Source: an uncultured Coriobacteriaceae bacterium (lineage in GTDB: Bacteria; Actinomycetota; Coriobacteriia; Coriobacteriales; Atopobiaceae). Taken from it: a DNA stretch of 27,219 bases. The stretch spans positions 1 through 27,219 of the forward strand of contig UWSJ01000014.1 of NCBI GenBank assembly GCA_900549525.1, in the 5' to 3' direction. Each line of letters starts with the position of its first letter. Positions within the stretch are counted from its first letter, which is position 1. Made by a program: the position numbers and the translations under genes. A model generated the notes under the pieces. The model did not search any database. It saw only the letters and a program-made list of their open reading frames with translations, and was not told the DNA's origin. Below, one piece after another: positions 6,133 to 14,318 of this stretch.

Positions 6133-7974
6133 GTGCAGGAGACGATCGAGAAGCTGGTACGCGAGGCCGTCCATGCGGCGCAGGCCGCAGGTGAGCTGCC
6201 TGAGTTCGAGGTCAAAGATCTTGGCCTGGAACGCCCGGCTGACCCCGCCAACGGCGACTGGTCGAGCACCGTGGCCCTGCGCTCGGCCAAGCTCGCCCAC
6301 AAGGCGCCGCGCGCCATCGCCGAGGCTATCGTGGCCCACCTGCCCGAGAGCCCCGAGATCGAGCGCGCCGAGGTGGCGGGCCCGGGCTTCGTGAACCTCT
6401 ACCTCTCGACGGCGGCGGGCAACTCGATCTTCCGCACGGTTCGCGAGCAAGGCGCGGACTTCGGCCGCTCCAGCCTGGGCGCTGGCACCAAGGTGCAGGT
6501 CGAGTTCGTCTCGGCCAACCCCGTGGGCCCGCTCCACATCGGGCACGGCCGCTGGGCGGCGCTCGGCGACTCGCTCTGCCGCGTCCTCGAGCACGCCGGC
6601 TACGACGTCGAGCGCGAGTACTACGTGAACGACCACGGCAACCAGATGAACATCTTCGGCAACTCGGTGGCCGAGCGCTACCTGCAGCTTGCCGACATCA
6701 TGGACGCGCGCGGCGTCGACGCCCACGCCGCCCACGAGGCGCTCATCGCCGACTGGCAGGCCTTCGTCGACGACGAGGCCGACGAACACCCCGAGGCGCA
6801 CCCCTACATGGACGCCTTCCGCGCCAAGCTCGGCGCCGACTCCTACGGCGGCGACTACATCATCGACCTCGCCGCGCACTTCATGGAGACCGACGGTGCC
6901 AAGTGGGTCGACGCCGACCCCAAGGAGCGCATGCTCTCCTTCCGCGAGCGCGGCTACAAGCTCATGCTCGAGGACATCCGTCACACCTGCTCCGACATGC
7001 GCACCACCTTTGACGTGTGGTTCTCCGAGCGCTCCCTCTACGAGAAGGACGCGAGCGGCACGAGCGCCGTCGACCGTGCCTTCGCCCGCCTGCGCGAGCA
7101 GGGCTACCTCTACGAGAAGGACGGCGCCCTCTGGTTCCGTTCGACGGACTTTGGTGACGACAAGGACCGCGTGCTCGTGAAGGAGAACGGCGACTACACC
7201 TACTTCGCCTCCGACGTGGCCTACCACTGGAACAAGTACGAGCGCGTCGACCACGTCATCGACGTGTGGGGCGCCGACCACCACGGCTACATCGCCCGCG
7301 TGCGCGCCGCCACCGACGCCCTCGGCTACGAGGGCAAGTTCGAGGTGCTGCTCGGCCAGCTCGTGAACCTGCTGAGGAACGGCCAGCCCGTCAAGATGAG
7401 CAAGCGCAAGGGCACGATGGTGCCGCTGCGCGAGCTGCTCGACGAGGTGGGGGCCGACGCCACGCGCTTCACGCTCGTCTCCAAGAGCTCCAACCAGATG
7501 ATCGACTTCGACATCGAGGCCGTGAAGCGCCAGGACAACACCAACCCGGTCTACTACGTGCAGTACGCGCACGCCCGCATCTGCTCCATCCTGCGCCGTG
7601 CCGCCGGCGTGACGGACGCGGAGGCTGCCGAGCTTGGCATGGACGAGGTGGCCACCCGTGCGGTGAGCCTCGACTGCGACCTTTCCGTGCTCACCGACCC
7701 CGCGGAGGCGGCGCTCGCCCGCAAGCTCGGCGAGTTCGTCGGGCTCGTGGAGGGCTGCGCCCGCGACCGCGCGCCGTTCCGCCTCACGCACTACGCGCAG
7801 GAGCTCGCCGGCGCCTTCCACGCGTTCTACACCGTCTGCCAGGTGCTCCCCAGCGAGGGCCGTCCGGTGGACGCCGCTGTCTCCCAGGCGCGTCTTGCCG
7901 CCTGCGACGCCACGCGCCGCGTGCTCGCGCTCACGCTCTCGCTCGTGGGCGTCTCCGCTCCGGAGCGCATGTAA
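6133..7974 (+). CDS. argS: Arginyl-tRNA synthetase
   Basis: A 613-residue class I aminoacyl-tRNA synthetase that charges tRNA-Arg. The HIGH motif is at residues 135-138 within FVSANPVGPLHIGHGRW, a segment specific for ArgRS. The mobile KMSK loop is complete (KMSKRKGTMVPL, from residue 421); many other ArgRS have lost the KMSK lysine. An N-terminal Add-1-type domain (about residues 1-110) and a C-terminal helical anticodon-binding DALR-type domain (from about 480) complete the usual layout. Translation starts at GTG 6133, preceded by AGAGGA at 6121-6126. A terminator lies about 57 bases after the stop. Confidence 0.97.
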   Translation: MQETIEKLVREAVHAAQAAGELPEFEVKDLGLERPADPANGDWSSTVALRSAKLAHKAPRAIAEAIVAHLPESPEIERAEVAGPGFVNLYLSTAAGNSIFRTVREQGADFGRSSLGAGTKVQVEFVSANPVGPLHIGHGRWAALGDSLCRVLEHAGYDVEREYYVNDHGNQMNIFGNSVAERYLQLADIMDARGVDAHAAHEALIADWQAFVDDEADEHPEAHPYMDAFRAKLGADSYGGDYIIDLAAHFMETDGAKWVDADPKERMLSFRERGYKLMLEDIRHTCSDMRTTFDVWFSERSLYEKDASGTSAVDRAFARLREQGYLYEKDGALWFRSTDFGDDKDRVLVKENGDYTYFASDVAYHWNKYERVDHVIDVWGADHHGYIARVRAATDALGYEGKFEVLLGQLVNLLRNGQPVKMSKRKGTMVPLRELLDEVGADATRFTLVSKSSNQMIDFDIEAVKRQDNTNPVYYVQYAHARICSILRRAAGVTDAEAAELGMDEVATRAVSLDCDLSVLTDPAEAALARKLGEFVGLVEGCARDRAPFRLTHYAQELAGAFHAFYTVCQVLPSEGRPVDAAVSQARLAACDATRRVLALTLSLVGVSAPERM

Positions 7975-8030
7975 CTCGCTTGCGGGCTTTCGCCCGGGCC
8001 GCGCGAGCTCGGGCGGGCATATGCCTTGTG

Positions 8031-8063
8031 ACGGGCGACCGGTATTGGCCGGTCGCCCGTTTT
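8031..8063 (+). terminator. Rho-independent terminator of argS
   Basis: A perfect 12-bp stem ACGGGCGACCGG / CCGGTCGCCCGT with a 6-base loop and four T's. Confidence 0.92.
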
Positions 8064-8087
8064 GCGTTCGCGTGACCATGACGCTCG

Positions 8088-8096
8088 TGCTATAGT
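8088..8096 (+). promoter_or_regulatory. Extended -10 promoter for rho
   Basis: TGCTATAGT (TGn plus TATAGT) lies just after the argS terminator and about 150 bases before rho, leaving a long 5' UTR. The -35 (TTCGCG, 8067-8072) is poor. Rho is autoregulated through its leader in E. coli; a long leader here would allow the same, but I see no defining element. Confidence 0.6.
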
Positions 8097-8250
8097 CACT
8101 CACGTGGGGCAAGTGCCCCGTTTACGCCGCCGGTTCGCGGCGTCTCTTCCATCTTTATGTTCCCATGGCCAGCATCCACGCGTGCGGCAGCGCGTTGGTT
8201 CCGTGAAGGCCAGGGGAGGCGGCCTTGCCGCCCGACACGAAGGATCACAC

Positions 8251-9846
8251 GTGACAGACGAGAACACCGAGGCCCCGCAGGCTCCCAAGCGTCGCAGGAC
8301 GCGTGCCAAGAAGGCCTCGCAGGCCGAGGAACCCCAGCCCCAGGCGCAGGGCTCTCAGCAGCAGAGCGATGGTGGCCATACTCCTGCCGAGCACGAGCAG
8401 CGACGTCCTCGTCGTCGTGCCCGCAAGGGCCAGGGAGGCGAGGAAGCGCAGCAGTCCATGCGCCCCGGCCGCTTCCAGCAGCAGCGCTTCCAGCAGCAGG
8501 GCCAGCAGCGCCGCCGCCAGAACAACAACCAGCGTCACGGCGGCAGCCAGGGGCAGGGGGCCGAGCCCAGCCTCTCGCGCGAGGCGCTCTCTTCCATGCT
8601 CGTGGCCGAGCTCCGTGGGCATGCCGCGCGTCTCGGCGTGGAGTACGTGGGCGTCCGCAAGCCCGAGCTCGTCGAGGCCGTCTACACGGCGTCGGCCCGG
8701 GCGGAGGGCTTCCGCGAGACGGCCGGCGTGCTCGACCTCACCAACGAGGGCTACGGGTTCGTGCGCACGGGCAACTACATGCCCGGTGACGACGACGCCT
8801 TCGTGCCCCAGCAGCTCATCAAGCACCTGGGGCTGCGTCGCGGAGACTGGGTCGAGGGCACGGTGCGTCCCAGCCGTCCCAACGACAAGTACCCGGCACT
8901 CCAGCGCGTCCGCTCGGTCAATGGCCTCGACCCCGAAGCCATTCGCAACCGCCCGCGCTTCCGCGACCTCACGCCGGTCTATCCCAACGAGCGCCTCACC
9001 ATGGAGCATGGCCGCGACTCCATCACCGGCCGCGCCATCGACCTGCTCGCGCCCATCGGCAAGGGCCAGCGCGGCCTCATCGTGAGCCCTCCCAAGGCTG
9101 GCAAGACCACGGTGCTCAAGCGCATCTGCGAGTCTATCGCCGCCAACAACCCCGAGGTCTACCTCATCTGTCTGCTCGTCGACGAGCGCCCCGAGGAAGT
9201 CACGGACATGCAGCGCTCCATCAAGGGCGACGTCGTGGCATCCACCTTTGACATGCCCGCCGAGAACCACACCTCCGTCTCCGAGCTCGTGATCGAGCGC
9301 GCCAAGCGTCTCGTGGAGATGGGTCGTGACGTGGTCGTGGTGCTCGACTCCATCACGCGCCTTGCCCGCGCCTACAACCTGGCGCAGCCGGCGAGTGGCC
9401 GCATCCTGTCGGGCGGCGTCGACTCGGCGGCGCTGTACCCGCCCAAGAAGTTCCTCGGTGCGGCCCGCAACATCGAGCACGGCGGCTCGCTCACCATCCT
9501 CGCCTCGGCCCTTGTCGAGACGGGCTCGAAGATGGACGAGGTCATCTTCGAGGAGTTCAAGGGCACCGGCAACATGGAGCTCAAGCTCGATCGCGAGCTG
9601 GCCGACAAGCGCATTTTCCCGGCCATCGACCCGGTTGCCTCGGGCACGCGCAACGAGGAGCTGCTCATCGACGCCGAGATCCAGCCCTTCGTATGGGGCA
9701 TCCGCCGCATCCTCGCCAACATGAACAACATCGAGCGCGCCGAGGCCGCCCTCATCAAGGGCCTGCGTGCTACGAAGGACAACCAGGAGTTCCTCATCCG
9801 CTCTGCGAAGAAGGCACAGGTCACTGATTATTCCGATCCGGCCTAG
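8251..9846 (+). CDS. rho: Transcription termination factor Rho
   Basis: A 531-residue hexameric RNA-dependent ATPase/helicase that ends transcription. The first ~105 residues are low complexity, rich in Arg, Gln and Gly (for example QQQRFQQQGQQRRRQNNNQR), like the RNA-binding extensions of other high-GC Gram-positive Rho proteins. Then follow a Rho-N helical domain (about 107-150), a cold-shock-like RNA-binding domain (about 159-225, NEGYGFVRTGNYMPG), and the RecA-type motor: Walker A PPKAGKTT near 280-287, DERPEEVTDMQRS near 311, Walker B region DSITRLARAYN near 366, and the conserved GGSLTILASALVETGSKMD. GTG at 8251 is chosen because AAGGA at 8240-8244 is 6 bases upstream; the frame stays open further upstream but without a ribosome binding site. 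Confidence 0.96.
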   Translation: MTDENTEAPQAPKRRRTRAKKASQAEEPQPQAQGSQQQSDGGHTPAEHEQRRPRRRARKGQGGEEAQQSMRPGRFQQQRFQQQGQQRRRQNNNQRHGGSQGQGAEPSLSREALSSMLVAELRGHAARLGVEYVGVRKPELVEAVYTASARAEGFRETAGVLDLTNEGYGFVRTGNYMPGDDDAFVPQQLIKHLGLRRGDWVEGTVRPSRPNDKYPALQRVRSVNGLDPEAIRNRPRFRDLTPVYPNERLTMEHGRDSITGRAIDLLAPIGKGQRGLIVSPPKAGKTTVLKRICESIAANNPEVYLICLLVDERPEEVTDMQRSIKGDVVASTFDMPAENHTSVSELVIERAKRLVEMGRDVVVVLDSITRLARAYNLAQPASGRILSGGVDSAALYPPKKFLGAARNIEHGGSLTILASALVETGSKMDEVIFEEFKGTGNMELKLDRELADKRIFPAIDPVASGTRNEELLIDAEIQPFVWGIRRILANMNNIERAEAALIKGLRATKDNQEFLIRSAKKAQVTDYSDPA

Positions 9847-9887
9847 GCTGGCGCGAATCGTACCTGCGCAACGGCGCTTTGTTGCGC

Positions 9888-9893
9888 TATAGT
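9888..9893 (+). promoter_or_regulatory. -10 box (TATAGT) upstream of the post-rho leader
   Basis: TATAGT lies 42 bases after the rho stop. Its upstream flank contains an inverted repeat GCGCAA (9867-9872) / TTGCGC (9882-9887). The box matches the TATAGT used before rho and the 6S RNA. The -35 is unclear. Confidence 0.5.
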
Positions 9894-9896
9894 CTG

Positions 9897-10042
9897 ATGC
9901 ACCGTTCGACATGCTCGGGCGGTGCATGCTTTATAGATGTTCGAGCGACGGTACCCACAGATACAACGAACCCAGCCGTTGCCCGATTTACCCGGCATCC
10001 ATGCCGGGTGGTCGCCGCAATCTCCCGTATCTGCACCGTCGC
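9897..10042 (+). promoter_or_regulatory. Folded 5' leader RNA of unknown class
   Basis: The ~165 bases between the promoter and the next gene can fold extensively. ATGCACCG (9897-9904) pairs with CGGTGCAT (9920-9927). GCGACGGT (9945-9952) pairs with ACCGTCGC (10035-10042), continuing across an internal loop with CAGATAC (9958-9964) and GTATCTG (10027-10033). Inside is a hairpin ACCCGGC / GCCGGGT (9990-10009, loop ATCCAT). The 15-bp long-range helix closing a multibranch region is riboswitch-like, and its 3' strand ends 8 bases before the GGAGG ribosome binding site (10051-10055). It matches no riboswitch consensus I recall. Confidence 0.5.
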
Positions 10043-10064
10043 CTCTCGGGGGAGGCGTTGGTAC

Positions 10065-11240
10065 ATGACGAGCAGGATCTGCAGCCCTGCTATCTTTGCC
10101 GGTCTGAGCGGCGCGGCGGCGTGGGCGGGCCCAACGGTGGCCTCTGCGGCCACGGTGCCAAGCACCTTCCCCGCTCCCAGTGCGGGCATGTCGTTCGTGG
10201 CGGGCTGCCTCGTAGGTGCCGTCGTGGCGAGTGGCACGAGCGTTGTCATGGGCCGTGTGCTCGACGCCCGTGACGCGGCGCGTGTCTCGGCAGGGGGAGC
10301 CAGCGCTGGCGAGTCCGCGACGGATGCCGCGTCTGCCCCCGCCTCGGCGTCGAGTTCTGCGAAGGCTGGCGTGAAGCGTGCACCTTCCCGCGACTGGAAA
10401 AGCGAGGGGGCCGACGGCCCTGCTCCCCAGCCCGCCGACCTCGTGGACGTGGCCGAGGACTATGTGCGAGGCATCACGCGCGCCGGGCGCGTGGCGGCAC
10501 GCGCCAAGGGCGTCGCGGGCGTCCTGGCCGAGCGCCTGGGGTCTTCGCGCATGGAGGGCCTGCCTGTCATCGAGCGCGCGGACGGCAGCGTGGCCGACCT
10601 CGGCGAGTCGTGGTGGGACGACGCGATGGCGACGGAGGGCATGAGCGTCGCCGCTCCTTCGATGTCCTTCTCCGCAAGCGAAGAGGCCGAGAGGCCCGAG
10701 CGGAGGCCTCCTGCCAACGCCGAGATTGCCGCACGCGTGGCGCCCGTGGCCGAGGAAGCCGAAGGGTCTGGCGGTGTCTCGACTGCAGCCAAGAGCGTCT
10801 CTGCTGCTGCCGAGGACACGGCCGACCTCAAGCGCGAGGACCTCTGGGCCGTGGCGCTCGCCGCGCTGGACGACAAGTTCGAGGAGCAGATCGCCATCGG
10901 CCCCGAGTCCCAGGACGTTGCCTTTGGGGCCGGCGACGACGACCATGACCCGCTGGACGAGCCGGAGGGGCTCGAGCCGGTGACGCGTTTCATGCCGTTC
11001 CGCCCGCAGGCGGGGCACCCCGAGGTCGACGACACCGACAGCTACGTTGACCTGCTCATTGACCAGGAGTTCTCGCGCAATCGAAGCGACGTTGCCCGTG
11101 ACAGCGCCCGCAAGGTCGCGAAGCGCTTCAAGCGGAGCTATCTCAAGGTGATTGACGGCGGCACGGGCGAGGTGCCGACCGCTGCGGCGACGCGTTCGCT
11201 GGGGCGGCGGCCGCGCCACCTCGCGGCCCGGCGGGCATGA
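10065..11240 (+). CDS. Orphan membrane or secreted protein, Ala-rich and acidic
   Basis: A 391-residue protein I do not recognise. It begins with a hydrophobic stretch (residues 8-30, AIFAGLSGAAAWAGPTVASA) that looks like a signal peptide or anchor, and a second one at 42-62 (MSFVAGCLVGAVVASGTSVVM). A long Ala/Ser/Glu-rich, probably disordered region follows, interrupted by a helical patch near 125-165 (DVAEDYVRGITRAGRVAARAK). The C-terminal segment 324-365 (DSYVDLLIDQEFSRNRSD ... ARKVAKRFKRSYLKVIDGG) looks most conserved: mixed, amphipathic, then strongly basic. ATG at 10065 has GGAGG at 10051-10055; the open frame upstream to 9879 crosses the predicted promoter and leader and is rejected. 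Its stop overlaps the vanZ-like start (ATGA), so the two are translationally coupled. Confidence 0.7.
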   Translation: MTSRICSPAIFAGLSGAAAWAGPTVASAATVPSTFPAPSAGMSFVAGCLVGAVVASGTSVVMGRVLDARDAARVSAGGASAGESATDAASAPASASSSAKAGVKRAPSRDWKSEGADGPAPQPADLVDVAEDYVRGITRAGRVAARAKGVAGVLAERLGSSRMEGLPVIERADGSVADLGESWWDDAMATEGMSVAAPSMSFSASEEAERPERRPPANAEIAARVAPVAEEAEGSGGVSTAAKSVSAAAEDTADLKREDLWAVALAALDDKFEEQIAIGPESQDVAFGAGDDDHDPLDEPEGLEPVTRFMPFRPQAGHPEVDDTDSYVDLLIDQEFSRNRSDVARDSARKVAKRFKRSYLKVIDGGTGEVPTAAATRSLGRRPRHLAARRA

Positions 11241-11692
11241 CGTCGAAAAGGGCTGCGGCGCTTCGCTGGTCGCTCGTGGTGGTCTGGATACTCTTCGTCT
11301 GGAGTCGGTCGCTCTTTGACGGGCCGGACTCCACCGCCCAGAGCAACGTCGCCGTCGCAATCGTACGGCCGCTGCTTGTGGCGCTTGGCGTGCGCGACGC
11401 GGCACTCATGTCGTTTCTTGTGCGCAAGGCGGGCCACGCTTGCGAGTACGCCGTGCTTGGAGGGCTGCTCGCGTGGGCGGGGCGTGCGGGAGACGGACGT
11501 CGCACCAAGCTCCGGGCGTGGGCGCCGCTCGCCCTCGCCGTGGCGACCGCCTCAATTGACGAGACCATCCAGCTCTTTGTGCCCGGACGCTCGGGCGCGC
11601 TGCGTGACGTCCTCATCGACTGCTGCGGCGCCACCGTCGGCTTCGTGATTCTGCGCTGCTGCGCCGCCGCCCGCGCCCGTCACTCTCGCTGA
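11237..11692 (+). CDS. VanZ-family membrane protein
   Basis: 151 residues with about four transmembrane helices. The VanZ pattern is clear: an early W/F..SR stretch (ILFVWSRSLF), the His-Tyr helix RKAGHACEYAVLGGLL near residues 63-78, and ASIDETIQLFVPGRSG...DVLIDCCGATVGF near 110-140, carrying the conserved DE..Q, PGR and D residues. VanZ itself raises teicoplanin resistance in enterococci by an unknown mechanism; most family members, including this one, have no assigned function, and nothing here points to resistance. ATG overlaps the stop of the preceding orphan gene by four bases. The gene is convergent with thrB, with a 64-base gap and no clear terminator. Confidence 0.85.
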   Translation: MTSKRAAALRWSLVVVWILFVWSRSLFDGPDSTAQSNVAVAIVRPLLVALGVRDAALMSFLVRKAGHACEYAVLGGLLAWAGRAGDGRRTKLRAWAPLALAVATASIDETIQLFVPGRSGALRDVLIDCCGATVGFVILRCCAAARARHSR

Positions 11693-11756
11693 CAAGAGCG
11701 GGACGCAGGGCGAGCAACGCGCTGCGTGCGAGTGGCGTGTGGCGAGCAGTGCGGGA

Positions 11757-12638
11757 CTAGAGCTCGGTGACGGTCGTTCCCTCGGCGCTTGCGGCGAGGG
11801 TGTGAACCCAGAGGCCATCCACGCCCGTTGCCCGTGCCGCAGCGGCCACGTGCTCCGCTGCGGCGTCTCCGTTGCAGACGGCCATCATGGTCGAGCCGGA
11901 TCCCGAGATCACGAACGCGGTCGCCCCCGCCTCGAGCGTTGCCGCCTTCAGGCGGTCGTAGTCGGGAATGAGCCGCTTTCGGTAGGGCTCGTGCAGACGG
12001 TCGTCGCAGGCCTGGGCGAGAAGGTCAAGGTTCCCGGTCTCGAGCGCGCGCACGCTCGCCACGGCGCGGCCCACCTGCCACACGCAGGTTTCGAGCGACA
12101 CCTGCTTGGGGAGCACCTGCCGGGCGTCTGCGGTGCGTACCTCGTAGGGTGGGGCCATGAGGACGAGCCGCACGTTATCCGCGACGTCCATGCGGGTGCT
12201 TACGGTGTCGGCGCCGCGCACGAAGGAGCTCACCAGCCCGCCCAGCACCGCCGGGGCCACGTTGTCGGGGTGGCCCTCCGCCTTGGTGGCGAGGTCGAGC
12301 GCGAGCGGCACGTCCCAGCCGCGACCGGCCCGCGCGAGCGCCGCCGCCACCCCGGCGACCACGCAGGTGGAACTCGAGCCCAGCCCGCCCGAGAGCGGCA
12401 CCGGCGACTGGATGTCGATCGCGAGGGGCTCGGGGGACGCGCCGAGGGTGGCGCAGGTGTCGAGGTAGGTGGTCCAGACGAGGTTGTCACGGCCGCGAAA
12501 GCGCTCCTCACAGCCGGTGACCACGAGCTCGTCTGCCGCCTTGACGGTGAACTCGGCGCGAAGGTCGAGCGCCAGCCCCAGGCAGTCGAAGCCGACCCCG
12601 AGGTTTGCCGAGGTGGCTGGCACGCTCACGCGCATCAT
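11757..12638 (-). CDS. thrB: Homoserine kinase
   Basis: 293 residues of the GHMP kinase family. It phosphorylates homoserine to O-phosphohomoserine, the substrate of threonine synthase, which is encoded just upstream in the same operon. Motif 1 is VPATSANLGVGFDCLG (residues 6-21); the ATP-binding motif 2 is PLSGGLGSSS (81-90); motif 3 near the C-terminal end is ISGSGSTMMAV. Two consecutive ATG codons exist: the one at 12638 forms an ATGA overlap with the thrC stop (translational coupling), the one at 12635 would give the more usual MRVSVPATSAN start. A GAGG sequence lies 8 bases upstream of the first. Confidence 0.95.
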   Translation of the reverse strand: MMRVSVPATSANLGVGFDCLGLALDLRAEFTVKAADELVVTGCEERFRGRDNLVWTTYLDTCATLGASPEPLAIDIQSPVPLSGGLGSSSTCVVAGVAAALARAGRGWDVPLALDLATKAEGHPDNVAPAVLGGLVSSFVRGADTVSTRMDVADNVRLVLMAPPYEVRTADARQVLPKQVSLETCVWQVGRAVASVRALETGNLDLLAQACDDRLHEPYRKRLIPDYDRLKAATLEAGATAFVISGSGSTMMAVCNGDAAAEHVAAAARATGVDGLWVHTLAASAEGTTVTEL

Positions 12639-14119
12639 GCGAGCAGCCTCAGGGCCGCCTGCTCCACGTAGCCGTTCATGTCGGCCACGCCCACCACGTC
12701 GCGGAAGCGCACGGGGGCGCTCCTGAGCGCCGAGAGGGCCGCCGGGGCCGTGGTGCCCGTGAGCTCGGAGAGCCGATCCATGCAGGCGAAGCCATCGAGC
12801 CCCGAGGTGTCCTCGCCAAGCGCCGCCAGCACGTCGGCCGAGAACTTGTAGGGGCTCGCCGTGGAGAGGCACACGCGCGCTGTGCCGTCGGCCGGACGGG
12901 CGTCGAGGACGTGCTTGGCCACGGCCGTGTGCGGGTCGACGAGGTAGTGGTCGCTCTCCCAGGTGGCGCGGATCGTCTCGCGCGTCTCGTCGTCGGAGGC
13001 ACGGCCGCAGGCGAACGTCTCGTGCAGCCTGTCCAGCAACGAGGCGGGCACCTCGTAGCGGCCCTTCTCGGCCAGGTCGGCCATGAGGGAGGCCACGAGT
13101 TCGCAGTCCTCACCGGAGAGGTAGAAGAGCAGGCGCTCGAGGTTGGAGCTCACGAGGATGTCCATCGACGGCGAGATGGTCTTGTGGAAGGGACGGCGGC
13201 GGTCGTAGACGCCGGTGGTGATGAAGTCGGTCAGGACGTCGTTGGCGTTGGAGGCCACCACGAGCGTGCGCACGGGCAGTCCCATGAGCTTGGCGTAGTA
13301 GCCCGCGAGGACGTCGCCGAAGTTGCCGGTGGGGACGCAGAAGTCGACCGGGTCGCCTGGCTTCACGGCACCCGCGGCCGCAAGCTGGGCGTAGGCGTCG
13401 AAATAATAGGTCACCTGCGGCACGAGACGGCCCACGTTGATGGAGTTGGCGCTCGAGAGCACGACGTTGCTCTTGGCGAGACGGGCGCGCAGGGAGGCGT
13501 CGGCGAAGATGCGCTTGACCTCCGACTGGGCGTCGTCGAAGTTGCCCTCGATGGCGCAGACGGCGACGTTGGAGCCGCACTGGGTGGCCATCTGGAGGTG
13601 CTGCACGTCGGAGACCTTGCCGTCGGGGTAGAACACCGTGACGGCCGTACCCTCGACGTCAGCGAAGCCCTCGAGCGCGGCCTTGCCGGTGTCGCCGCTC
13701 GTGGCGGTCACGATCATGACGCGCCTGCCGTCTCCCGCGCGCGCCACGCGCATGAGCTGCGGCAGCATCTGCAGGGCCACGTCCTTGAAGGCGCTCGTGG
13801 GGCCGTGCCAGAGCTCGAGCACCCAGTCGTCGCTGCAGGGCACGAGCGGCGTCACGGCCGGGCTGTCGAAGTTGGGCCCGTAGGCGGCGTGCACGCAGCC
13901 GTCAATCTCGGGGGCGCTGTAGTCGTCGAGCAGGTGCCCCAGCACGAGACGGGCACGGTCCTGGTAGGTGCCCGCAAGCAGCACGTCGAGGCGCGGGGCC
14001 CCCGCTGCAACGTCGTCGCGGACGAAGAGCCCGCCATCGGCGGCGATGCCCTCGAGGACGGCTTGCTTGCTTGTTACAGATTCGTTTCGGGAGCGCGTGC
14101 TGTGGTAGAACGTACTCAC
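12635..14119 (-). CDS. thrC: Threonine synthase
   Basis: A 494-residue fold-type II pyridoxal-phosphate enzyme converting O-phosphohomoserine to threonine. The N-terminus (FYHSTRSRNESVTSKQAVLEGIA, split here as FYHSTRSRNES and KQAVLEGIAADGGLF) and the length place it in the long (yeast/E. coli-like) group. The PLP lysine is Lys112 in HGPTSAFKDVALQ; TATSGDTGKAALEGF is the phosphate-binding loop; SANSINVGRLVPQ is also diagnostic. Starts at GTG 14119 with GGAG about 8 bases upstream on the minus strand. It is first gene of thrC-thrB, divergent from the aspartokinase gene with a ~200-base shared regulatory region. Confidence 0.96.
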   Translation of the reverse strand: MSTFYHSTRSRNESVTSKQAVLEGIAADGGLFVRDDVAAGAPRLDVLLAGTYQDRARLVLGHLLDDYSAPEIDGCVHAAYGPNFDSPAVTPLVPCSDDWVLELWHGPTSAFKDVALQMLPQLMRVARAGDGRRVMIVTATSGDTGKAALEGFADVEGTAVTVFYPDGKVSDVQHLQMATQCGSNVAVCAIEGNFDDAQSEVKRIFADASLRARLAKSNVVLSSANSINVGRLVPQVTYYFDAYAQLAAAGAVKPGDPVDFCVPTGNFGDVLAGYYAKLMGLPVRTLVVASNANDVLTDFITTGVYDRRRPFHKTISPSMDILVSSNLERLLFYLSGEDCELVASLMADLAEKGRYEVPASLLDRLHETFACGRASDDETRETIRATWESDHYLVDPHTAVAKHVLDARPADGTARVCLSTASPYKFSADVLAALGEDTSGLDGFACMDRLSELTGTTAPAALSALRSAPVRFRDVVGVADMNGYVEQAALRLLA

Positions 14120-14193
14120 TGCTCTTCTCCTCGCGTTTTGATGTGTGGAAGACGCGTCTCCGGCGCGTGTCGGAGGCGCGTCCCGTTTGTGAC

Positions 14194-14199
14194 ATCATA
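14194..14199 (-). promoter_or_regulatory. Candidate -10 box (TATGAT) for thrC-thrB
   Basis: On the minus strand TATGATGTCA starts about 75 bases before thrC. The -35 region is weak (TCGTGG at 17-base spacing). The same ten bases occur at the transferase-gene promoter near 2400. Confidence 0.4.
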
Positions 14200-14234
14200 G
14201 CGTGAGGAGTTGGGGCCCACGACGCGCACGGGCA

Positions 14235-14266
14235 AAGCCGAGACGCACTCGAAACGTGTGCGGCTT
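14235..14266 (+). promoter_or_regulatory. Stem-loop in the aspartokinase leader
   Basis: AAGCCG (14235-14240) pairs with CGGCTT (14261-14266) and, after a 3-base bulge, CGCAC (14244-14248) with GTGTG (14256-14260); loop TCGAAAC. It lies about 50 bases before the lysC start. It does not fit the lysine riboswitch or a T-box and has no T tract, so any attenuation role is speculative. Confidence 0.4.
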
Positions 14267-14318
14267 GGGCGCGCGGCAGGCACGACAATGTCCCGCAGAA
14301 CCTCCAGCGAGGAGCCAC

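Noticed and set aside
6079..8112. 677-residue minus-strand open frame antisense to argS
   Set aside because: It is a shadow of argS, which has complete HIGH and KMSK motifs.
9847..10064. Ribosomal protein L31 gene or cobalamin, FMN or c-di-GMP riboswitch after rho
   Set aside because: rpmE often follows rho, but there is no L31-like frame here, and the conserved boxes of the riboswitches named are absent; the leader is therefore left unclassified.
9879..10064. N-terminal extension of the orphan protein from the ATG at 9879
   Set aside because: The extension crosses a probable promoter and the folded leader and has no ribosome binding site, while ATG 10065 has GGAGG at good spacing.
14120..14318. 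Lysine riboswitch or T-box leader before aspartokinase
   Set aside because: I looked for the conserved lysine aptamer loops and for the T-box TGG region and specifier loop and found neither. A single bulged stem is all that can be supported.
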